This document shows positions 1-5,076 of a stretch of DNA of 6,169 nt, one piece after another. The translations under genes were made by a program, and so were the position numbers. How positions within the stretch are numbered: position 1 is the first letter of the stretch; each line of letters opens with the position of its first letter. A model generated the notes under the pieces. That model was not told the DNA's origin, made no database searches, and worked only from the letters and a program-made list of their open reading frames with translations. The stretch comes from Methanosarcina sp. (GTDB taxonomy: Archaea; Halobacteriota; Methanosarcinia; Methanosarcinales; Methanosarcinaceae), in assembly GCA_017883485.1 (NCBI GenBank), contig JADGNM010000168.1, forward strand, positions 1-6,169, read 5' to 3'.

Positions 1-2
1 CA

Positions 3-89
3 CCTGCAAGGGAAGCAGGAATCAGTCAGTCAAAATGGACTTTAAAAGAACTACTGACATTCAGGTGGTTCAAAACACCAATCACATAA
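3..89 (+). other. possible 3' tail of an unidentified gene entering from the left
   Basis: Reading from position 3 gives 28 codons before a TAA at 87-89, starting PAREAGISQS and ending RWFKTPIT. A second frame, from position 2, stays open to a TGA at 116-118. The window edge hides everything upstream, so neither frame can be proved. The first is slightly favoured because its two Trp codons and basic residues resemble a protein tail. Its style recalls the tail of an insertion-sequence protein such as TnpB, but no catalytic motif or zinc ribbon is visible, so this is only a suggestion. A plus-strand gene here would be convergent with the protease gene and could be terminated by the T-tract at 288-300. 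Confidence 0.3.
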
Positions 90-344
90 CACTTGACGAT
101 CAAAAAATTAACAAGTGATTCTATTTGCTTCACTTAAGCGGACTGAATTATAAGACACACCTTTCCGCATTTGTAGTTATGGAAGGCCGGGGGTAAATTT
201 TTTCCTTAAAATCAGGATTTTCTAAGCTTACAGCGTCTTAAGCGGGTAGTCTGGAAAATTGTCCTTGACTACATCTCAAGATTCTGATTTTTTTTCTTTT
301 CTTATGTTGGCTTTCTTTCGTAACCGATGGTGGGAGCAAAGGGT
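90..344. other. convergent intergenic region, no gene seen
   Basis: No convincing coding frame is present on either strand. The stretch holds T-tracts on the plus strand (T6 at 198-203 after a GC-rich patch, T8 at 288-295 followed by C and T4). It also holds a weak 6-base inverted repeat, CACTTG at 90-95 and CAAGTG at 112-117. The A6 at 102-107 inside that repeat would be T6 in a minus-strand transcript and is the best, though weak, candidate terminator for the protease gene. Confidence 0.5.
286..300 (+). terminator. oligo-T tract, candidate archaeal terminator
   Basis: Eight consecutive T residues (288-295), a C, then four more T form a strong pyrimidine tract on the plus strand. Archaeal RNA polymerase terminates mainly at such U-tracts without needing a hairpin. 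It would end a transcript entering from the left before it runs antisense into the protease gene. No stable stem is seen before it. Confidence 0.4.
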
Positions 345-1139
345 TTAGATGAGGAGGGGAATGATTCCGAAAAGAAAGACATTTATGAAGCCATGGATCA
401 TAGCAGCCAGGGGAAGGCTGCGTGTTCTGTAAAATAGGTATCCTATGAAGAGGCCTACAAAGGATGCATACAGGACTTCGTAAATGTTCCCATACATCGA
501 ATGCATAAGTCCGAACAAAATGCTTGTGAATATAAGCCCGGTCCAGTTACCGAGCAACATCTGCAGCCGGTTCTGGAGGATTGATCTAAAAATTATTTCC
601 TCTACAAGGCCTACGAAAAAGACCATAATTACGCTGAGAGTCAGAAGGTTAAAGATTGAAAGGTCTGGAATTAGATAGTTAGTCCTTATTATCAGATATT
701 CTCCTTCTGCGAGCAGGAGGCCAAGCAATATCGAGAGCGGAAGATATATCCATATTTTCTTGAATGTTATTCCGAGCTGCGTGCGAGTAAATTCCTGTTG
801 TGTGGCTGCAATGCTTGCAGGGACTGCAAGAAGGCTGTATATAAAAACCAGGGAATAAAGTGTCGTCTCATAGAAAACAGGTACAGAAAGGTTTATTATA
901 CGCATTATCGGCAAAAGAATCAGTGCCTGGTAGGTTTTCTGGATATCCTCGTTTTTTATGAACATTGTGGATATGGAAAGCCCGAGCAGAATCACTACAT
1001 GTATTACCAGGGATTGTATTTGCCTTCCTAAATACATCTGCATCTCTGCAAGGGCAATTGCTACAGCCGGTATTGCCAGATAAAGCCATTCGTTTTTAAT
1101 TTCAGGTGTTTTTTCCCTATAATTTTCAGATGTTTCCAC
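345..1139 (-). CDS. CPBP (Abi/Rce1-like) family intramembrane metalloprotease
   Basis: This is a 264-residue polytopic membrane protein with about seven or eight hydrophobic segments. All three signatures of the CPBP/Abi family (relatives of the CAAX prenyl protease Rce1) are visible in the C-terminal half: EExxxR (Glu180, Glu181, Arg185), FxxxH (Phe209, His213) and HxxxN (His249, Asn253). These residues form the active site within the membrane in characterised members, so the enzyme looks intact. Its substrate is unknown. Archaeal members are not shown to process prenylated proteins. The start is GTG, two bases after the DUF1616 stop codon, with a G-rich Shine-Dalgarno-like stretch (AAAGGGGG) inside the end of the upstream gene. 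The next Met is residue 33, within the first helix, so the GTG start is preferred. The 2-base gap implies cotranscription and probably translational coupling with the DUF1616 gene. The stop is TAA. Confidence 0.92.
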   Translation of the reverse strand: METSENYREKTPEIKNEWLYLAIPAVAIALAEMQMYLGRQIQSLVIHVVILLGLSISTMFIKNEDIQKTYQALILLPIMRIINLSVPVFYETTLYSLVFIYSLLAVPASIAATQQEFTRTQLGITFKKIWIYLPLSILLGLLLAEGEYLIIRTNYLIPDLSIFNLLTLSVIMVFFVGLVEEIIFRSILQNRLQMLLGNWTGLIFTSILFGLMHSMYGNIYEVLYASFVGLFIGYLFYRTRSLPLAAMIHGFINVFLFGIIPLLI

Positions 1140-1141
1140 TC

Positions 1142-2077
1142 TCAGGCCCCCTTTGTAACGTTTACCTCAGTAACGTTTGTAACGTTTGCCTTAGTAACGT
1201 TGGTAACATTTATCCAGAGGCGCAGATCTTGATAGGGCACTTTCTTTTCTGTCTCGTTGAAAAGCAAGAATTCGAGCTTCATATTTTTCCCTTCAATGGA
1301 AGGTGTAATCACAAGAGGCTCCTCCAGGGTCGTGTTGTGGGCAAGCCTTATATTTTGCAGGTTTGCCGGGAGGGGTAGTGATTGATTTTCAAGCCTTGCT
1401 TCCATTGTATAGTTCATTGTCCTGTACTCATTGTTTGTTATCCCTATTATGTAGGTTCCGTTTTCTCCACTTACGTATTCAGTCGTATAACTTTCAGCCA
1501 TTCTTTGGGGTCCGAGAACATAGAATGCCGTAAATGGCTCACTATCACGGGGCACGAAGGTAACGTAGCCAAGAGTTCCGATCAAGACCAGGAAAGAGAT
1601 GACAAGAAATATCTTGAGAATGCTTTCGGTCTTTGATTCTGTCTTTCCCTGAGCCCCATTCACCAGGTTAAGAGCGGAGGCTCTGAAAGAGATTTCAAAT
1701 ACTCTGTCTTCTGGCAGCCTTCTCCTTCTTGCGTATGCCAGTCCAGACAAGAGCAATGTAAGTACAGAAAGGCTTGTAAGTAGGGGAACCTCCTTAATTC
1801 TCCAGGGTGTGAAATTAAGTCCAAGCCCTATAAGAGGTACGACCGCAATGCTCAACCCAATAGAAAGAGCCATTCTTTCCATGCACTCAAGTCCTGTTTT
1901 TTCTGGAAAAAGCATGGCTATAAGGGCATACCCCGGAAGGAAAATCATCAGGGATAAACTAAGAGCAGTGCGGATGAAACTTCCATTAATTGCAGGAATA
2001 AGTACGAAAATATCCGTAAGAATTACTAAACTTGCTACCAATAGCAGGTCAGATGGAAACTTCTGGTTTCCGGCCAT
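1142..2077 (-). CDS. DUF1616 family membrane protein with a sequon-rich C-terminal tail
   Basis: The protein has 311 residues from the chosen start. About four hydrophobic helices fill the first 115 residues, an Arg-rich loop (RRRR) and a polar stretch follow, and a fifth helix at roughly 150-172 leads into a 140-residue soluble domain. That domain carries the family-like segment FTAFYVLGPQ, then an ENGTY/NNEYR stretch. The positive loop suggests the C-terminal domain faces outside. The domain has ten N-X-S/T sequons (NGT, NYT, NQS, NTT, NET and five NVT); the last five form a tandem repeat at the C terminus. The function of DUF1616 is unknown. The start at 2077 is preferred over an ATG four codons upstream at 2089 because AGGAG lies four bases before it, whereas the upstream ATG has no ribosome binding site. 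It is the first gene of a pair with the CPBP protease and is divergent from the glycosyltransferases. Its outward sequons make it a plausible acceptor for N-glycans, which is inference. Confidence 0.9.
   Translation of the reverse strand: MAGNQKFPSDLLLVASLVILTDIFVLIPAINGSFIRTALSLSLMIFLPGYALIAMLFPEKTGLECMERMALSIGLSIAVVPLIGLGLNFTPWRIKEVPLLTSLSVLTLLLSGLAYARRRRLPEDRVFEISFRASALNLVNGAQGKTESKTESILKIFLVISFLVLIGTLGYVTFVPRDSEPFTAFYVLGPQRMAESYTTEYVSGENGTYIIGITNNEYRTMNYTMEARLENQSLPLPANLQNIRLAHNTTLEEPLVITPSIEGKNMKLEFLLFNETEKKVPYQDLRLWINVTNVTKANVTNVTEVNVTKGA
1154..1210 (-). repeat. 24-base in-frame tandem repeat encoding Asn-Val-Thr sequons
   Basis: Read on the minus strand, the end of the DUF1616 gene contains five AAY-GTT-ACN triplet groups. 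They are arranged as two near-identical 24-base units (NVTNVT plus a charged residue and a small hydrophobic one) and a partial third, giving NVTNVTKA, NVTNVTEV, NVT. The units differ at only a few bases, consistent with recent local duplication. The repeat length is a multiple of three, so copy-number change would keep the frame and simply add or remove glycosylation sites. Confidence 0.85.
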
Positions 2078-2298
2078 ATAACTCCTCATAAAACGGTTTT
2101 AGTTTTTCTGGCATCACAATTTTGTTCTTTCTAACTCGGGCATCAACTGCCTATCTCCATTTTCCTTCGCGAGGTTTTCCAAAAACCTTCCGACTTGTTT
2201 AAGCCGATCTGATTTTATCTAACCGAAGGGATAATAACCTGAAAGGTGAAAACTATCCGAAATTCAACCTTGGAGCTCTCTTTAATTTAACAGCATCT

Positions 2299-2326
2299 TC
2301 CTGATTTATTATTATCAGGATTTTTT
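2299..2326 (+). terminator. hairpin followed by T6, terminator-like
   Basis: TCCTGAT (2299-2305) and ATCAGGA (2314-2320) form a perfect 7-base stem with an 8-base AT loop. Six T residues follow immediately (2321-2326). This has the form of an intrinsic terminator on the plus strand. No plus-strand gene was found upstream of it, so it may end antisense transcription from the DUF1616 promoter side, end a small RNA, or be chance. On the minus strand no T-tract follows the stem. Confidence 0.4.
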
Positions 2327-2348
2327 AACCCGATCTACTTATACTTGG

Positions 2349-2360
2349 TTTTATAATTAT
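2349..2360 (-). promoter_or_regulatory. candidate TATA box for the DUF1616-CPBP unit
   Basis: On the minus strand this reads ATAATTATAAAA, preceded by a purine-rich stretch (GGGAAATGGGAAAG) in the position of a TFB-recognition element. Transcription would start near 2328 and leave a leader of about 250 bases that includes the 2299-2320 stem. No better TATA-like element was seen nearer the DUF1616 start. The assignment is weak because AT-rich DNA gives such matches often. Confidence 0.3.
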
Positions 2361-2443
2361 CTTTCCCATTTCCCGCCTGATACATCAAATACCTTTCCCT
2401 TTTTTTCGATCTCCCTGAAGTGAGTTTTTGACATTAAAAGCAT
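2357..2443 (-). CDS. possible 28-residue small protein, unidentified
   Basis: An ATG at 2443 opens 28 codons ending in TAA at 2357-2359. An AAGGT element ends six bases before the ATG, a good spacing for a ribosome binding site. The peptide begins MLLMSKTHFREIEKKGK and ends VSGGKWER. It is strongly basic and soluble, with no membrane segment or Cys pair. The frame stays open for 16 more codons upstream without another standard start. That would also fit the tail of a decayed longer gene. A TATA-like sequence (GATATAAAAAG on the minus strand, 2534-2525) lies about 85 bases upstream. No family was recognised. It sits upstream of, and in the same direction as, the DUF1616 gene. Confidence 0.35.
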   Translation of the reverse strand: MLLMSKTHFREIEKKGKVFDVSGGKWER

Positions 2444-2524
2444 TTTCTTACCTTCTTTTTGAAGAAAGTAGCTGGCCTGAGCCCGGGATCTTTAAATCTA
2501 ACGGTAGCATGAAATATTGTTGGC

Positions 2525-2534
2525 TTTTTATATC
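2525..2534. promoter_or_regulatory. TATA-like element usable in either direction
   Basis: The plus strand reads TTTTTATATC and the minus strand GATATAAAAA; both resemble archaeal TATA boxes. On the minus strand it would start a transcript near 2503 that covers the possible small ORF. On the plus strand the start would fall just after the T10 tract at 2542-2551. No clear TFB-recognition element decides the direction. Confidence 0.25.
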
Positions 2535-2676
2535 AGTGCAATTTTTTTTTTCATTATTTCCTATTCAAGATGGCAAATAAAACTTTTAAGATTTTTATTT
2601 AGCCTAACAGACTTTTTAGACAAACATAAATTATTTTCGTTATCAGTGTGACTTACAAATTATTTTTTGTGTCTAA

Positions 2677-2688
2677 ATGCTTATATAG
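2677..2688 (+). promoter_or_regulatory. candidate TATA box for the glycosyltransferase genes
   Basis: ATGCTTATATAG matches the archaeal TATA consensus (YTTATATA) well and is the best plus-strand match before the first glycosyltransferase. Transcription would start near 2710, giving a leader of about 250 bases. Long leaders are common in Methanosarcina. The core TGCTTATA recurs exactly at 5016-5023, in front of the third glycosyltransferase-cluster gene. Confidence 0.45.
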
Positions 2689-2780
2689 CTCGTATATTAA
2701 AACAGATACAGCTTGTACTATATGCCGTGACTCATTTATAGAGTATCTATGTCGTCCTTTTTATTAAAAGGAGCACGAAA

Positions 2781-2951
2781 ATCCCCCATATCGATGCCTG
2801 TAATAAAGCTGTAGAAGACCTTGAAACCCTTTAAATTCATGGAGCGACGACTCTGAAGAATATATTAGCCAGATCTGAATTTTTTAACGGCTCCTCCATA
2901 ACAGACCCCGATATGGAGATTCTTGAGTCTTATTGTAAAAGAGGTAGATGA
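2781..2951 (+). pseudogene. possible gene remnant or leader frame in phase with the downstream glycosyltransferase
   Basis: This frame reads like protein but has no clear start. It gives IDACNKAVEDLETL, an in-frame TAA at 2832-2834, then 38 codons containing LARSEFFNGSS and DPDMEILESYCKRGR, ending at a TGA at 2949-2951. The TGA lies six bases before the ATG of the glycosyltransferase and in the same frame. The amino-acid composition (amphipathic, Glu/Asp/Lys, few stops despite AT-rich DNA) is more protein-like than the other two frames. It could be the 3' remnant of a lost upstream gene or a chance open stretch. The only ATG in the last part would give a 12-residue leader peptide (from 2913). 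No family was recognised. Confidence 0.3.
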
Positions 2952-2957
2952 TCACAC

Positions 2958-3857
2958 ATGACCTTTAAAATTGCAGCCATGCCTGCCTATAACGAAGCCC
3001 ATGCCATTGCAGAGGTCATTAAGGGCTGCAAAAAATATGTCGACAAGGTAGTGGTTGTGGATGACGGGAGCACTGATAACACTGTTGATATTGCCGAGTC
3101 CCTGGGCGCCTATGTTGTCCGTCATGAGACCAATAAAGGATATGGTGCAGCCCTCAAGAACTGTTTTGAAACCGCGCGTCAACTTGGCGCAGACGCAATG
3201 GTCATAATCGACTCTGATGGTCAGCATGACCCATCCGAGATCCCTAAACTTCTTGAACCTCTGAAAGACGGCTTTGATCTTGTAATCGGCTCAAGATTTG
3301 TCAACGGTAACGGCAAAAATGTCCCTATTTACCGTAAGTTTGGAATGAAAGTACTTGACATTGCAACTTATATTGCAGGAGGTTTCAATGTCACCGATTC
3401 CCAGAGCGGTTATCGGGCTTATGGAAGAAGAGCCATTGAGAATATAAATTTGAACGGCACCGACATGTCTGCAGGTTCTGAGATTCTCATTCAGGCAAAA
3501 GATTATAAACTAAAATTTACTGAAGTTGAAATCCACTGCAGATATGACATTGAAAATTGCTCAAGTGAACATCCTTTCATACATGGACCTAAGGTTCTGT
3601 TCAGAATTCTGAAGGATATGGAGTATAGGCGGCCCCTATACTATTTTACCGTCCCTGGCATGATTATGGCATCTATAGGCTTTCTTATGGGATTGAATTT
3701 TTTGCAGGATTATTACCTTGGAGGGTACTTGCGCTTCGGGCCTACACTTCTTATGGTGATGCTGACAATTATTGGGACCTTCATGGTATTTACGGGAATA
3801 ATATTACATGCCATAGCAAGGATGATAGTCCTAAACGAGCATGTTCGAAAACAGTAA
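2958..3857 (+). CDS. GT2 glycosyltransferase, dolichyl-phosphate-sugar synthase-like (DPM/AglJ type)
   Basis: The 299-residue protein has an N-terminal GT-A domain of the DPM/DPG-synthase type and two C-terminal membrane helices (about 228-249 and 262-288). Visible motifs are the opening PAYNEA (9-14), the nucleotide-binding DDGST (35-39), NKGYGAAL (59-66), the metal-binding DSDGQHD (85-91), GSRF (111-114) and DSQSGYRAY (147-155). All expected catalytic residues are present. Family members transfer a sugar from a nucleotide donor to polyprenyl (dolichyl) phosphate at the inner face of the membrane, starting or feeding lipid-linked glycan assembly; AglJ of Haloferax is a known example. The exact sugar cannot be read from sequence. 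ATG at 2958 is chosen because an in-frame TGA ends nine bases upstream. The GAGGT at 2941-2945 is a plausible ribosome binding site with a rather long 12-base spacer. It is followed closely by the second GT2, so the two are probably cotranscribed. Confidence 0.95.
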   Translation: MTFKIAAMPAYNEAHAIAEVIKGCKKYVDKVVVVDDGSTDNTVDIAESLGAYVVRHETNKGYGAALKNCFETARQLGADAMVIIDSDGQHDPSEIPKLLEPLKDGFDLVIGSRFVNGNGKNVPIYRKFGMKVLDIATYIAGGFNVTDSQSGYRAYGRRAIENINLNGTDMSAGSEILIQAKDYKLKFTEVEIHCRYDIENCSSEHPFIHGPKVLFRILKDMEYRRPLYYFTVPGMIMASIGFLMGLNFLQDYYLGGYLRFGPTLLMVMLTIIGTFMVFTGIILHAIARMIVLNEHVRKQ

Positions 3858-3879
3858 TGTTCAGATGGGGTTAATTTGT

Positions 3880-4893
3880 ATGGAATGCCCTTTTGTTTCG
3901 GTGGTAGTAGGTATTCGCAATGAGGAACGGTTTATTGAGGAATGCATCGAATCTCTTCTCAGTCTCGACTACCCTCAGGATTCATATGAGATTATTATCG
4001 TTGATGGAATGTCCACCGATAAAACCAGGGATCTTGTAAAGAAATATCCTGTCAGGCTCCTTCTCAATGAAAGAAAGAATGTTGCCGCGGCAAGGAACCT
4101 TGGCGTGGAAAATGCCAGAGGCGATCTTGTCGCATTTACTGACGGGGACTGTAAGGTTGACTCTCAGTGGTTGAAGATCCTTGTCCGTGAAATGAAAAAC
4201 GCCCCGGATGGTGTGGTGTGTATTGGAGGTCCGAATTTGATCTTCGACACTGATCCTGTACTTGGCAGGGTTGTAGGGTATGCCCAGGAAACCTTTTTGG
4301 GCTCAGGGGGCTCGGCTCAATCCCAAAATTCCACAAAAAAACATTATGTCAGCTCTCTTCCCAACTGCAATGCTATGTACAAAAAAAGTGCAATTCAGGA
4401 AGTCGGGTGTTTTGATGAGAGATTTTTAATAGGCCAGGACGGAGACCTGAATTATAGAATAAATAAGACAGGCTCCAAGTTTTTGTATATTCCTGAGGCA
4501 CAGGTTCTGCACCATAGGAGAGGAACTTTTAAATCTTTTTCAGTGAGGATGTTTAAATACGGTATGTGGATGGCTGAACTTTTCAAAAAGCATGGAGATT
4601 TTGTCCGCTGGTATGCTTTTTTGCCTTCGATTGCCATCATTTTTGCAGTTGTTTTGCTCATCTCTTCTATTATGTATTTTGTTCCAATATTGCTTCTGCT
4701 TGCACTGATTACAATATACTTCATTCTGGTTCTTATAACTTCAATCCAGGTTACTTACAAGATGAGATCAAAATACGGTCTTTTTGCCCTGTTTGTCATC
4801 CCCGTTCAACACATTACGTATGGGCTCGGGTTCTTGTACAGTTTTGCAAATTCCCTTTCTCACTCCGAATCCAAATCTCGCTCGGATATTTAG
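3880..4893 (+). CDS. GT2 glycosyltransferase with C-terminal membrane helices (ExoA-like)
   Basis: From the chosen start the protein has 337 residues. A GT-A domain shows VSVVVGIRNEE (6-16), VDGMSTDKT (41-49), NVAAARNLG (67-75), the DxD metal site TDGDC (87-91), the acceptor-side segment FDERF followed by GQDGDLNYR (185-193) with the likely catalytic Asp187, and an HHRRG segment (211-215) common in ExoA-like polysaccharide glycosyltransferases. Hydrophobic helices follow at about 245-290 and 300-325. It probably extends a glycan on a membrane lipid carrier at the cytoplasmic face; donor and acceptor are unknown. An upstream in-frame ATG at 3841 would overlap the previous gene by 17 bases and has no ribosome binding site. 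Met at 3880 lies about eight bases after GGGGT and gives the usual short lead before the first strand, so it is preferred with modest confidence. The stop is TAG (amber), which matters if the host decodes UAG as pyrrolysine. Confidence 0.92.
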   Translation: MECPFVSVVVGIRNEERFIEECIESLLSLDYPQDSYEIIIVDGMSTDKTRDLVKKYPVRLLLNERKNVAAARNLGVENARGDLVAFTDGDCKVDSQWLKILVREMKNAPDGVVCIGGPNLIFDTDPVLGRVVGYAQETFLGSGGSAQSQNSTKKHYVSSLPNCNAMYKKSAIQEVGCFDERFLIGQDGDLNYRINKTGSKFLYIPEAQVLHHRRGTFKSFSVRMFKYGMWMAELFKKHGDFVRWYAFLPSIAIIFAVVLLISSIMYFVPILLLLALITIYFILVLITSIQVTYKMRSKYGLFALFVIPVQHITYGLGFLYSFANSLSHSESKSRSDI

Positions 4894-5015
4894 TGTTTGT
4901 GTGCTTTTTCGGAGCAAAAAATTCTTAATAAATACCGCCCTGACTATAACTCGCATTGGTTTTCGATCACAAAATTTGGATAGAGGAATACGATAAATCC
5001 CACTTTTTGGCTAAC

Positions 5016-5038
5016 TGCTTATAAATGGTATATAAGCA
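5016..5038 (+). promoter_or_regulatory. dyad TATA promoter for the GT-C-like gene
   Basis: TGCTTATA (5016-5023) and TATAAGCA (5031-5038) form a perfect 8-base inverted repeat with a 7-base spacer. Each arm contains a TATA-like core. From the left arm (CTTATAAAT) transcription would start near 5045, about 30 bases before the ATG. The symmetry may be an operator for a dimeric regulator overlapping the TATA box, or two overlapping TATA boxes of opposite direction. The left arm repeats the core seen at 2678-2685. Confidence 0.45.
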
Positions 5039-5067
5039 ATTTGTTGAAATTTGTTTGTTTAAGGTAT

Positions 5068-5071
5068 GGAG
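5068..5071 (+). promoter_or_regulatory. Shine-Dalgarno site deciding the start of the GT-C-like gene
   Basis: GGAG followed by a five-base spacer precedes the ATG at 5077. It is the clearest ribosome binding site on the plus strand and argues that the downstream gene is translated independently rather than only by readthrough from the upstream glycosyltransferase. Confidence 0.6.
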
Positions 5072-5076
5072 ATAGT

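Larger units (their letters stand above)
2090..2957. other. long AT-rich divergent intergenic region
   Basis: About 870 bases lie between the two divergent gene sets. The stretch is visibly richer in A and T than the genes, with plus-strand T-tracts at 2321-2326, 2400-2406, 2542-2551 and 2664-2669. It carries TATA-like elements for both directions, one hairpin with a T-tract, a possible minus-strand small ORF (2357-2443) and a degenerate plus-strand reading frame just before the first glycosyltransferase. These are listed separately. No tRNA, CRISPR or insertion-sequence structure was recognised. Confidence 0.6.
4894..5076 (+). other. gap between the second GT2 and the GT-C-like gene, open in frame except for one amber codon
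   Basis: The 183 bases hold a promoter-like dyad (5016-5038) and a ribosome binding site, but no strong terminator: T-runs do not exceed five. In the frame of both flanking genes there is no TAA or TGA, only TAG at 4981-4983, besides the TAG at 4891-4893 that ends the GT2. The encoded stretch (starting CLCAFSEQKILNKYR) does not resemble a recognised linker or domain. Confidence 0.6.

Noticed and set aside
208..221. AAAATC-AG-GATTTT inverted repeat, and the match of ATCAGGATTTT with 2314-2324
   Set aside because: The loop is too short for a hairpin, and an 11-base match is expected by chance in a window of this size.
484..1089. Open frames of 64 to 77 codons on both strands within the protease gene
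   Set aside because: They lie wholly inside the CPBP gene, which has all family motifs, and have no protein-like features or ribosome binding sites of their own.
1154..1210. The repeat as a CRISPR-like array
   Set aside because: The units are contiguous, in frame and inside a coding sequence, with no unique spacers.
1106..2081. Plus-strand open frames opposite the DUF1616 gene
   Set aside because: They are antisense shadows; the Cys- and Asn-rich one at 1106-1378 is only the complement of the sequon repeat.
2049..2114. 21-codon minus-strand ORF (MPEKLKPFYEELYG...) overlapping the DUF1616 start
   Set aside because: No ribosome binding site, overlap with the supported start, and very short length; a leader-peptide role cannot be supported from the sequence.
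2570..2626. Short ORF MANKTFKIFI ending in TAG that could continue eight codons if UAG were read as pyrrolysine
   Set aside because: Too short, no ribosome binding site, and its AT-rich codons are expected by chance in this region.
2749..2813. ORF MSSFLLKGARKSPISMPVIKL ending in TAG upstream of the first GT2
   Set aside because: No ribosome binding site and 21 codons only; the alternative frame in the same place looks more protein-like, so this is not called.
2952..3227. Minus-strand 91-codon frame opposite the first GT2
   Set aside because: It is antisense to a strongly supported glycosyltransferase domain and shows no recognisable motif.
4784..4996. 70-codon plus-strand frame spanning the end of the second GT2 and the gap
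   Set aside because: It is out of frame with a clear gene and its first two thirds are a shadow of the GT2 tail; no ribosome binding site was seen.
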